DNA of 64,000 bases. Source: Streptomyces sp. NBRC 109706. GTDB taxonomy: Bacteria > Actinomycetota > Actinomycetes > Streptomycetales > Streptomycetaceae. The notes under the pieces were generated by a model, which saw only the letters and a program-made list of their open reading frames with translations, had not been told where the DNA came from and ran no database searches. Every line of letters starts with the position of its first letter. Position 1 is the stretch's first letter. Positions 57,201 through 64,000 of the stretch are shown piece after piece. The position numbers and the translations under genes are program-made. The stretch spans positions 1-64,000 of the forward strand of contig NZ_BBOM01000015.1 of the NCBI RefSeq assembly GCF_000974485.1, written 5' to 3'.

Positions 57201-59220
57201 CGTCTTCGAGAGACAGCCCACCGGCCACCACAGCAGCCGCGATCTCACCCTGCGAATGCCCCACCACACCCAAAGGCACCACACCAAACGACTCCCACAA
57301 CCGCGCCAACGACACCATCACCGCCCACGACGCCGGCTGCACCACATCAACCCGCGACAACAACCCCTCATCCCCCAGAGCCACCTCAAGATCCCAGTCG
57401 ACGAACTCCCCCAACGCCCGACCACACTCGGCCAACGCCTCCCCGAACACCGGGAACGCCGCAGCCAGTTCAAGGCCCATCCCCACCCACTGCGAACCCT
57501 GCCCTGGGAAGACCAGGACCACCCGTTCGGTGCCCTCGCCGACCTCGCCGCGCACCACCCGGGGGTCGTCCTCGCCGCGCCCCAGCGCCCGGAGTCCGCC
57601 GAGCAGCGCCTCGCGGCCCTCCCCCACCACCACCGCACGGTGGTCGAGAGGGGCGCGCGCGGTGACCAGCGTCCGGCCGATCTCCGTGGTCGATGTCTCG
57701 GGGTGTTCGGTGGCGAAGGTGGCCAGCCGATCGGCCAGTTGACGCAGCGCCTCCGGGTCGGCGGCCGAGACCGGCCAGACGGTCGGCCCGCCGGTTTCGC
57801 CGGTCCTGCTCTTCCCGGCGGCCTCGGCCTCGGTTTCGGGTGCCTGCTCCAGGATGAGGTGTGCGTTGGTGCCGCTGACGCCGAACGCGGAGACGCCGGC
57901 GCGGCGCGGTTCGCCGGTCTCCGGCCAGGGCTGGGCCTCGGCGAGCAGCCGCACCGCGCCCGAGTCCCAGTTGACATGCGGGGAGGGCGCGTCGACATGG
58001 AGGGTGGCGGGCAGGGTGCCATGGCGCATGCCCATCACCATCTTGATCACGCCGGCGACGCCTGCGGCGGCGGCCGTGTGCCCGATGTTGGACTTCACCG
58101 AGCCGAGCCAGAGCGGCTGGTCGTCCTCCTTGGCCCGACCGTAGGTGTTGAGGAGCGCCTGGGCCTCGATCGGGTCGCCCAGCGAGGTGCCGGTGCCATG
58201 GGCCTCCACCGCGTCGATCAACTGCGGCGACAGCCTGGCATTGGCCAACGCCTGCCGGATCACGCGCTGTTGGGAGGGACCGTTGGGCGCGGTGAGGCCG
58301 TTGGACGCGCCGTCCTGGTTGACGGCGGAGCCCCGGATCACGGCCAGCACCCGGTGCCCGTTGCGGCGCGCGTCGGACAGCCGCTCGACCAGCAGCAGGC
58401 CGACGCCCTCGGCCCAGCCGGTGCCGTCGGCGCCGGCCGCGAACGCCTTGCAGCGGCCGTCGGGGGCGAGCCCTCGCTGCCGGCTGAACTCGACAAAGAC
58501 CTCGGGGCTCGGCAGCACATTGACGCCGCCGGCGATGGCCAGCGAGCACTCCTCGGCGCGGAGCGCGGTGACGGCCTGGTGGAGCGCGACCAGCGAGGAG
58601 GAGCAGGCGGTGTCGACGGTGACGGCCGGGCCTTCGAGGCCGAGGGTGTAGGAGATCCGGCCGGAGAGGACGCTGGTGGCCTGGCCGGTCAGGGCATAGC
58701 CCTCGATGGCCTCGGCGTCCTGGCCCTCCGCCCGGCCGTAGCCGGAGAAGCCGGCGCCGACAAAGACCCCGGTGTCGCTGCCGCGCAGGGTCGAGGTGTC
58801 GATGCCGGCGCGTTCGACGGCCTCCCAGGCGGTCTCCAGCAGCAGCCGCTGCTGGGGGTCCATGGCCAGCGCCTCGCGCGGCGAGATCCCGAAGAACGGG
58901 GCGTCGAAGTGCGCGACATCGTCCAGGAATCCGCCCTCGCGGACATAGCTCTTCCCCGAGGCGTCCGGATCCGGATCGTAGACCGCGTCGACGTCCCAGC
59001 CCCGGTCGGTGGGGAACGGGGCGATGGCGTCGCCGTCCTCGGCGAGCAGCCGCCACAGGTCCTCGGGGGACCGCACCCCGCCCGGGTAGCGGCAGGCCAT
59101 GCCGACGATGGCGATCGGCTCCCGCAGTTGCTCCTCGATATCGGATATCCGCTTGCGCGCCTTGTGGAGATCCGTCGTCGCCCGCTTGAGGTAATTACGA
59201 AGCTTCTCTTCGTTACTCAT
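54289..59220 (-). CDS. Type I PKS, one module: KS-AT-KR-ACP
   Basis: A 1,643-residue protein. The docking coiled coil (1-32, NEEKLRNYLKRATTDLHKAR) is followed by KS (Cys206), AT with GHSQGE (Ser656) and YASH (methylmalonyl), KR (TGGTGALG about 1207, Tyr about 1346 in ATYTPGN), ACP (Ser about 1517) and a C-terminal docking region with SADELFNLIDEL. The KR has LYD where B-type enzymes have LDD and lacks the Trp of A-type enzymes, so its stereochemical type is less certain, although the catalytic Tyr and Asn remain. It lies between the partial PKS gene (26 bp upstream) and the two-module PKS (50 bp downstream); matching docking segments suggest the same order in the assembly line. Confidence 0.95.
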   Translation of the reverse strand: MSNEEKLRNYLKRATTDLHKARKRISDIEEQLREPIAIVGMACRYPGGVRSPEDLWRLLAEDGDAIAPFPTDRGWDVDAVYDPDPDASGKSYVREGGFLDDVAHFDAPFFGISPREALAMDPQQRLLLETAWEAVERAGIDTSTLRGSDTGVFVGAGFSGYGRAEGQDAEAIEGYALTGQATSVLSGRISYTLGLEGPAVTVDTACSSSLVALHQAVTALRAEECSLAIAGGVNVLPSPEVFVEFSRQRGLAPDGRCKAFAAGADGTGWAEGVGLLLVERLSDARRNGHRVLAVIRGSAVNQDGASNGLTAPNGPSQQRVIRQALANARLSPQLIDAVEAHGTGTSLGDPIEAQALLNTYGRAKEDDQPLWLGSVKSNIGHTAAAAGVAGVIKMVMGMRHGTLPATLHVDAPSPHVNWDSGAVRLLAEAQPWPETGEPRRAGVSAFGVSGTNAHLILEQAPETEAEAAGKSRTGETGGPTVWPVSAADPEALRQLADRLATFATEHPETSTTEIGRTLVTARAPLDHRAVVVGEGREALLGGLRALGRGEDDPRVVRGEVGEGTERVVLVFPGQGSQWVGMGLELAAAFPVFGEALAECGRALGEFVDWDLEVALGDEGLLSRVDVVQPASWAVMVSLARLWESFGVVPLGVVGHSQGEIAAAVVAGGLSLEDGARVVALRSRVIGERLAGGGAMASVGLPADALELPEGVSVAAVNGPESTVVSGDVDGVAGLVARLEAEGVWVRRIAVDYASHSAHVESVREELTKVLAGITPQTTRFPLLSSVTGEMVDGTELGAEYWVRNLRERVRFDEAIRGWLGQGAGAFVEMSAHPVLTVGVQETAEAAGVEVAAIGSLRRDDGGRRRFLQSLAEAGTVGAPVDWRPLFPEGLTTVDLPTYPFQGRRYWLEAPAVGAAAPAGQAPRDEVEARFWDAVEREDLAALTGDLALEAEEPQLGRVLPALASWRRRHRERATTDGWRYRVSWRTLPEPERAQLTGIWLLFVPEETPGPWADVAAGALDEAGASLVTVTVPAGGTGRDDLNERIAAAVGDDRDSVAGAFSLLALDERPHPEHPGVPVGYAASLALIQALGDTKLDVPLWCATRGAVAAGAGEGVASANQSLLWGLGPVVGIETPERWGGVVDLPAEPDERTGRRLVAALAGLRDEDQLALRAGGLSGRRIVRATLGATRPAREWRPLGTVLITGGTGALGAHTARWLAANGAPHLLLLSRAGAEAPGAAELAEELRELGSEVTLAAADIADREALAGVLDAIPADRPLTAVIHTAAALYDGSVDAVTLDAVAGALHAKAQGALNLHELTKDRELTAFVLFSSFSTAFSAPGLATYTPGNSFLEALAAQRRAAGLPATAVSWGTWDGAGMAQGAVAERGRRHGVFTLPPALALAALQQILDHDETSTIVADLDWERYALIYTAERPTRRMDEVPEARRALDAAEAASHTERSDGSGGSSLVNRLASLTVAERERELTELVRTNAALVLGHESAGSVDAQQPFRHVGFDSLTAVELRNRLNAATGLKLPATLVFDYPTPKHLGAQLATLLLPNDSAAQPVLSRLTELEGALTGLTPDGDTHEQITKHLQNLLWSWGERAPANAPTEEGDATTEVDVASASADELFNLIDELGQP

Positions 59221-59246
59221 CTTTCGTCACCTTGTCCAGAGCCTCG

Positions 59247-62200
59247 TCACGGGGTTTCGAGTTGATCGTCGAGAAGGTCGAAGAGTTCGTCGTCCGTGGC
59301 GGACTCCACGGTGTCGGCGATGGCCTCGTCCTCTCCGGAGCCGGCGGGGCCGTCCAGCCGGGCCAGCAGAACGCGCAGCCGGGCGGCTATCTCCTGCTGG
59401 GCGTTGTCCTCCTCGCTCAGCGAGACCAGGGACTTCTCCAACCGGTCCAGTTCGCCGAGGACATGGGCGGCGCCGCCGGTGTCCGCGCCGACGAGCTCGC
59501 CGAGCACATGCTCGGCCAGCGCGGTGGCGTTGGGGTGGTCGAAGATCGCCGTGGTGGACAGTTGGACGCCGGTGGCCTCGTTGAGGCGGTTGCGCAGTTC
59601 GACGGCGGTCAGCGAGTCGAACCCGGCCTCCTGGAAGGGGCGTTCGGCGTCCAGGCTCTTGCCGCCGCCGTAGCCGAGCACCAGCGCGGCATGTTCCCGC
59701 ACCAGGTCCAGCACGATCCGGCGGCGTTCCGGCTCCGTCGCCTTGGCGAGGCGTTCGCCCAACTGCTGGGCCTGGGAGGTGATTTCGCTCCCGCCGTTGC
59801 CGGCCTCGGCGCGTTCGGCGAGCGCCCGCATCTCGGCGAGTTCGCTGAGCAGGGCGCTGGCCCGCTGGGAGGTGAAGCCGGTGGCGAACCGTTCCCAGTC
59901 CACATCGGCGACGGCGACCTGGGTCTCGTCCAGCTCGACGGCGCGCACCAGGGCGGCGACGGCGTTGGTCGGGTCCATCGAGCGCAGGCCGTGCCGCGCC
60001 AGCAGGTCCTCGGCCTCGCCGTCGACGGCCATCCCGGCCTCGGCCCAGGGGCCGAAGGCCACGGCGGTGGCGGTCAGTCCCCTGGCGCGGCGCTGTTCGG
60101 CCAGCTCGTCCAGATAGGCGTTGGCGGCGGCGTAGATCCCCTGCCGGCCGCTGCCCCAGACCCCCGCGATGGAGGAGAACAGCACAAACGCGTCCAGCTC
60201 ACGGTCGCCCAGGACGGCGTCCAGGTTGGCCGCGCCGGCGACCTTGCCCCGCATCACATCGGCGCATTCGGTCAGGTCCGACTCGGTGAGGAGGCCGACC
60301 TGCGCCAGCCCAGCGGTGTGCACCACCACCCGGATCGGCGGGCCTTCCTTCTCGACGTCGGCGACCAGGGCCTCCAGCGCCGAACGGTCGGCGACATCGC
60401 AGGCGGCGATGGTCACCTGGGCGCCCAACTCCGTCAGCTGATCGTGGAGTTCGGCGGCGCCGGGGGCCTCGGGGCCGCGTCGGCTGGTCAGCACCAGGCG
60501 CTCGGCGCCGTGCTCTGCCGCCCAGCGGGCGACCCGGCCGCCGAGCCCACCCGTTCCGCCGGTGATCAGCACGGTGCCGGAGGGGCGCCAGCCCTCGCCC
60601 TCGCCCCAGGGCCGGGCGGCGGGGCGCACCACGCGGCGCACCCGGATCCCGTCGGGCCTGAGCGCGACCTGGTCCTCGTCCTGTGCGGCGATGGTGCGCG
60701 CCACCTGGCCCCAGATGGCGTCGCCCGCCGTTTCCAGCCGCAGGTCCAGCAGACCGCCCCAGAGACGCGGGTACTCCAGGCCCACCACGCGGCCGATGCC
60801 CCAGACCATGGACTGCGAGACGCCGTCCCGCCGCTCGTCGGGGCCGACGGTCACCGCGCCGTCGGTCAGGCACCAGAGGCGTCCGCCGAAGTCGGCCTCG
60901 GCCAGGGCCAGGGCCAGCGCCCGCGTGGCGACCCAGCCGCGCGGCAGCACCGGATGCGCCTCGTACGGGGCCTCGTCGATGGCCAGCAGCGAGACGACGC
61001 CGCCGATCTCGCCCTCGGCCGCGTGGATCTGCTCGATCACGCCGCCGATGTCCGCGCCGTCCACGGGAACGGGCAGCACGGTCGCCGCGCCTTCCGCGCG
61101 CAGCGCCTCGACGCACTGGTGGACGGCCTCCTCGGCCAGCCCCTTGGGGGCGACGACCCACCAGGTGCCGGTGAGCGAACCGGTCAACTGGCCGGCCAGC
61201 GGGTGCCATTGGACGCGGTACCGCCAGGCGTCGACGGTGGAGCGTTCGCGGTTCTGGCGCCGCCAGGAGGAGAGCATCGGCAGCACCGAGGCCAACGGCC
61301 GCTGAGCGAGGTCGTCGCCCGACTCGCCCAGGGTGCCGGCCAGTTCGGCCGCGTCGCCCTTCTCCACCGCGTCCCAGAACCTGGCCTCGTCCGCGTCCGG
61401 CACCCGGCTCTCGCCGACGGCGGTCTCGGTGTCCGGCTCCAGCCAGTAGCGGTCGCGTTGGAAGGGGTAGGTCGGCAGCTCGACGGGACGCCCACCCACA
61501 CACACGGCGGACCAGTCGACCTCGACACCCGCCACCCAGGCCCGCGCCAACCCCTCCAAAGCGCCCGCGAGTTCAGGCCGCTTACGCCGACCCAGAGCCG
61601 AAACGGAGACGGAGGGCGCGCCCTCGTCGCGAACGGTCAGGCATTCGCCGACCATTCCGGACAGCGTGCCATCGGGGCCGATCTCCACCACATGCCGCAC
61701 GCCCTCCGCGCCCACCAACACGCCGACGGCGTCGGCGAATCGGACGCCCTCCCGGACATGCCGCACCCAGTACTCCGGGGTACCCCACTCCCGGGCACCG
61801 ATCCGCTCCCCGGTGAGGGTGGAGACCACCGTGAAGCGTGAGCTGTCACCAAAACTCAGCCCCGCCACCACCTGACCGAACTCCGCCAACATCGGCTCCA
61901 TCAGAGGGGAATGGAAGGCGTGGGAGACATTGAGCCTGCGGGTGCGGACACCCCGCTCCTCAAACACCCTCCCAATCTCCAATACAGCGGCCTCCTCGCC
62001 TGAAACCACCACCGAGGAGGGGCCGTTGACCGCCGCGATCCCGACCGCACCCTCGTCGAAGTCCGCCAACACCTCCCGCACCACCCCCTCCGACGCACCC
62101 ACCGCCACCATCGCCCCACCCGAAGGCAACGCCCCCATCAACCGACCACGCGCCACCACCAACCGACACCCATCAGCCACCGACAACACCCCCGACACAC

Positions 62201-64000
62201 ACGCCGCAGCAATCTCACCCACCGAATGACCCACCACCACATCCGGCACCACACCCCACGACTCCACCAACCGAAACAACGCCACCTCAAAAGCAAACAA
62301 CGCCGGCTGCGCCCAATCCGTCCGCCCCAACAACCCCTCATCCCCACCCCACACCACACCACTCACATCACCATCCAACAAACCACCCAACACCCCAACC
62401 ACCTCATCCCACGCCTCCGCAAACACCGGAAACGCCCCATACAACTCCCCACCCATCCCCAAACGCTGCGCACCCTGACCCGCGAACACCACACCCACCC
62501 GACCACCCACACCACGCGCCACACCCGACACCACACCAACACCCTCACCACCACCAGCCACCACACCCACACCCTCAACCAACTCACCCACACCAGCACC
62601 CACCACCACAGCCCGATGCTCAAACACCGCACGCGAAACCCCCAACGACCACCCCACATCAACCGCCCCCACACCCGACAACCCACCCAACCGACCCGCC
62701 AACGCCCGCAACCCCACACCCGAACGCCCCGAAAACGCCCACGGCACCACGGCAGGCCCGGAGACCGTCGGCTCCGCGGTCGGCTCCTCCGCCGGGGCCT
62801 CCTCCAGGATGATGTGGGCGTTGGTGCCGCTGATGCCGAACGAGGAGACGCCGGCCCGGCGCGGGGCGCCGGTCTCCGGCCAGGGCCTGGCCTCGCTGAG
62901 CAGTTCGACCGCGCCGGCGGTCCAGTCGATATGCGGGGACGGCTCATCGACATGCAGCGTCCTGGGCAGCACCCCGTGCCGCATGGCGAGCACGGTCTTG
63001 ATGACGCCGGCCACGCCGGCGGCGGCGGCCGTATGGCCGATATTGGACTTCACCGAGCCCAGCCACAGCGGCCGGTCCGCGTCGCGGCCCTGGCCATAGG
63101 TCGCCATCAACGCCTGCGCCTCGATCGGATCGCCCAACGGGGTGCCCGTGCCATGGGCCTCCACGGCGTCGATATCGTCAGTGCCGAGTCCTGCGTTCGC
63201 CAACGCGGCCCGGATGACTCGCTGTTGGGACGGGCCGTTGGGCGCGGTCAGCCCGTTGGACGCGCCGTCCTGGTTGACGGCGGAGCCCCTGACCACGGCC
63301 AGCACCCGGTGCCCGTTGCGCCGCGCGTCCGACAGCCGCTCGACCAGCAGGACGCCGACGCCCTCGGCCCAGCCCATGCCGTCGGCCTCGGCGGAGAACG
63401 CCTTGCAGCGGCCGTCGGTCGCCAGTCCGCGCTGCCGGCTGAACTCGGTGATGGCGCGCGGCGTGGACATCACGGTGACGCCGCCGGTGAGCGCCATATC
63501 GCATTCGCCGAGGCGGAGCGCCTGGGCGGCCTGGTGGAGTGCCACCAGCGAGGAGGAGCAGGCGGTGTCGACGGTGACGGCCGGGCCCTCAAGGCCGAAG
63601 GTGTAGGCGACACGGCCGGAGATGACGCTGGTGAGGCCGCCGGTGAGGGTGTAGCCCTCGACGCCGTGCGCGGCTGACTGCGACTGGGTGCCGTAGCCGG
63701 TGCCGGCGCCGCCGATGAAGACGCCGGTGGTGCTGCCGCGCAGGGTGGCCGGGTTGATGCCGGCCCGTTCGAAGACCTCCCAGGAGGTTTCGAGGAGCAG
63801 CCGCTGCTGCGGGTCCATGGCCAGCGCCTCGCGGGGCGAGATCCCGAAGAACTCGGCGTCGAACTCGGTGGCGTCGGGGACGAAGCCGCCGGCGGTCGAG
63901 TAGGTGGTGCCGGGGTGGTCGGGGTCCGGGTGGTAGAGGCGTTCGATGTCCCAGCCCCGGTCGTGGGGGAAGCCGGAGACGGCGTCGCCGCCCTCGAAGG
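59247..64000 (-). CDS. Type I PKS, last module KS-AT-KR-ACP; 5' end outside window
   Basis: At least 1,583 residues, entering from the right edge inside the KS. Domains by position: KS with Cys codon at 63560-63558 (TACSSS), AT with GHSVGE (Ser codon at 62225) and HAFH near 61915 (malonyl), KR with TGGTGGLG near 60550, ACP near 59610, and a C-terminal docking region ending SATDDELFDLLDDQL. The KR has no LDD (HTAGLAQVG) but has Trp in GVWGSGRQGIY, the pattern of A-type ketoreductases, unlike the other KRs in this window. DH and ER are absent, so the beta carbon keeps a hydroxyl. Earlier modules may exist beyond the edge. The AT block 61443-62744 duplicates that of the gene at 43145. Confidence 0.95.
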   Translation of the reverse strand, partial: FEGGDAVSGFPHDRGWDIERLYHPDPDHPGTTYSTAGGFVPDATEFDAEFFGISPREALAMDPQQRLLLETSWEVFERAGINPATLRGSTTGVFIGGAGTGYGTQSQSAAHGVEGYTLTGGLTSVISGRVAYTFGLEGPAVTVDTACSSSLVALHQAAQALRLGECDMALTGGVTVMSTPRAITEFSRQRGLATDGRCKAFSAEADGMGWAEGVGVLLVERLSDARRNGHRVLAVVRGSAVNQDGASNGLTAPNGPSQQRVIRAALANAGLGTDDIDAVEAHGTGTPLGDPIEAQALMATYGQGRDADRPLWLGSVKSNIGHTAAAAGVAGVIKTVLAMRHGVLPRTLHVDEPSPHIDWTAGAVELLSEARPWPETGAPRRAGVSSFGISGTNAHIILEEAPAEEPTAEPTVSGPAVVPWAFSGRSGVGLRALAGRLGGLSGVGAVDVGWSLGVSRAVFEHRAVVVGAGVGELVEGVGVVAGGGEGVGVVSGVARGVGGRVGVVFAGQGAQRLGMGGELYGAFPVFAEAWDEVVGVLGGLLDGDVSGVVWGGDEGLLGRTDWAQPALFAFEVALFRLVESWGVVPDVVVGHSVGEIAAACVSGVLSVADGCRLVVARGRLMGALPSGGAMVAVGASEGVVREVLADFDEGAVGIAAVNGPSSVVVSGEEAAVLEIGRVFEERGVRTRRLNVSHAFHSPLMEPMLAEFGQVVAGLSFGDSSRFTVVSTLTGERIGAREWGTPEYWVRHVREGVRFADAVGVLVGAEGVRHVVEIGPDGTLSGMVGECLTVRDEGAPSVSVSALGRRKRPELAGALEGLARAWVAGVEVDWSAVCVGGRPVELPTYPFQRDRYWLEPDTETAVGESRVPDADEARFWDAVEKGDAAELAGTLGESGDDLAQRPLASVLPMLSSWRRQNRERSTVDAWRYRVQWHPLAGQLTGSLTGTWWVVAPKGLAEEAVHQCVEALRAEGAATVLPVPVDGADIGGVIEQIHAAEGEIGGVVSLLAIDEAPYEAHPVLPRGWVATRALALALAEADFGGRLWCLTDGAVTVGPDERRDGVSQSMVWGIGRVVGLEYPRLWGGLLDLRLETAGDAIWGQVARTIAAQDEDQVALRPDGIRVRRVVRPAARPWGEGEGWRPSGTVLITGGTGGLGGRVARWAAEHGAERLVLTSRRGPEAPGAAELHDQLTELGAQVTIAACDVADRSALEALVADVEKEGPPIRVVVHTAGLAQVGLLTESDLTECADVMRGKVAGAANLDAVLGDRELDAFVLFSSIAGVWGSGRQGIYAAANAYLDELAEQRRARGLTATAVAFGPWAEAGMAVDGEAEDLLARHGLRSMDPTNAVAALVRAVELDETQVAVADVDWERFATGFTSQRASALLSELAEMRALAERAEAGNGGSEITSQAQQLGERLAKATEPERRRIVLDLVREHAALVLGYGGGKSLDAERPFQEAGFDSLTAVELRNRLNEATGVQLSTTAIFDHPNATALAEHVLGELVGADTGGAAHVLGELDRLEKSLVSLSEEDNAQQEIAARLRVLLARLDGPAGSGEDEAIADTVESATDDELFDLLDDQLETP
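61443..62744 (-). repeat. Duplicated malonyl-AT block, copy 2
   Basis: Counterpart of 46853-48154 (offset 14,590 bp, no gaps). The segment 62086-62744 appears identical to 47496-48154. Both copies have plus-strand sequence made almost only of C and A; for example, 62521-62580 contains two G and two T. Confidence 0.9.

Noticed and set aside
61843..62745. Possible CRISPR array or microsatellite because of dense CCACCA-like repeats
   Set aside because: The repetition is irregular, has no spacer structure, and is in frame within an intact AT domain.

Overview
The window is high-GC actinomycete DNA, most likely Streptomyces. The signs are strong G/C at third codon positions, GTG and TTG starts, weak or leaderless promoters, and typical Streptomyces accessory families (TPR-containing XRE regulators, small CxxC proteins, an ABC-2 antibiotic exporter, a DHA2 efflux pump). 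It is dominated by giant modular type I polyketide synthase (PKS) genes on the minus strand, with tailoring genes that point to a polyether ionophore pathway.

Region by region. (1) 1-14506, minus: the first PKS gene. It has a KSQ loading module with a methylmalonyl-type AT, then a fully reducing malonyl module, then a methylmalonyl KS-AT-DH-KR-ACP module, and runs off the left end. (2) 14879-17357: two MonB-type epoxide hydrolase/cyclase genes on plus, convergent with a MonCI-type FAD epoxidase on minus. (3) 17885-20409: two-gene ABC exporter. (4) 20579-28467: genes with no visible link to polyketides, namely a PPOX-fold protein, a LacI regulator, a minus-strand run of XRE-TPR, Nudix, SLOG and an unknown gene, a plus-strand run of five small genes, a DinB-like protein and a small membrane protein. 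(5) 28794-31575: a three-gene operon (Gfo/Idh oxidoreductase, DUF6807-like, cupin) behind a promoter with a LacI-type operator. (6) 31753-34108: DHA2 efflux pump and TetR regulator. (7) 34209-64000, minus: the end of the assembly line. In transcription order these are a partial KS-AT-KR-ACP gene, a one-module gene, a two-module gene, a third MonB-family gene, a PKS gene ending in a KSX-like domain with a dead AT, and a type II thioesterase.

How the genes work together (inference). The loading module decarboxylates methylmalonyl to a propionyl starter. The chain grows on proteins partly outside the window and finishes on the right-hand PKS genes. The last five modules predict a carboxyl end with methyls on C2, C6 and C8, oxygen at C3, C7, C9 and C11, and CH2 groups at C4 and C5. 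That pattern suits a 5-methyltetrahydropyran next to a propionic acid. The third MonB-family protein lacks the catalytic Glu of epoxide hydrolases but carries Asp38 and an Asp at 100, resembling the pyran synthase SalBIII of salinomycin. The fused KSX-like end and absence of a TE domain fit the off-loading logic of polyethers, in which the chain moves to a separate carrier before oxidative cyclisation. The FAD epoxidase and the two Glu65-containing MonB proteins would then make the ether cascade. I cannot name the product.
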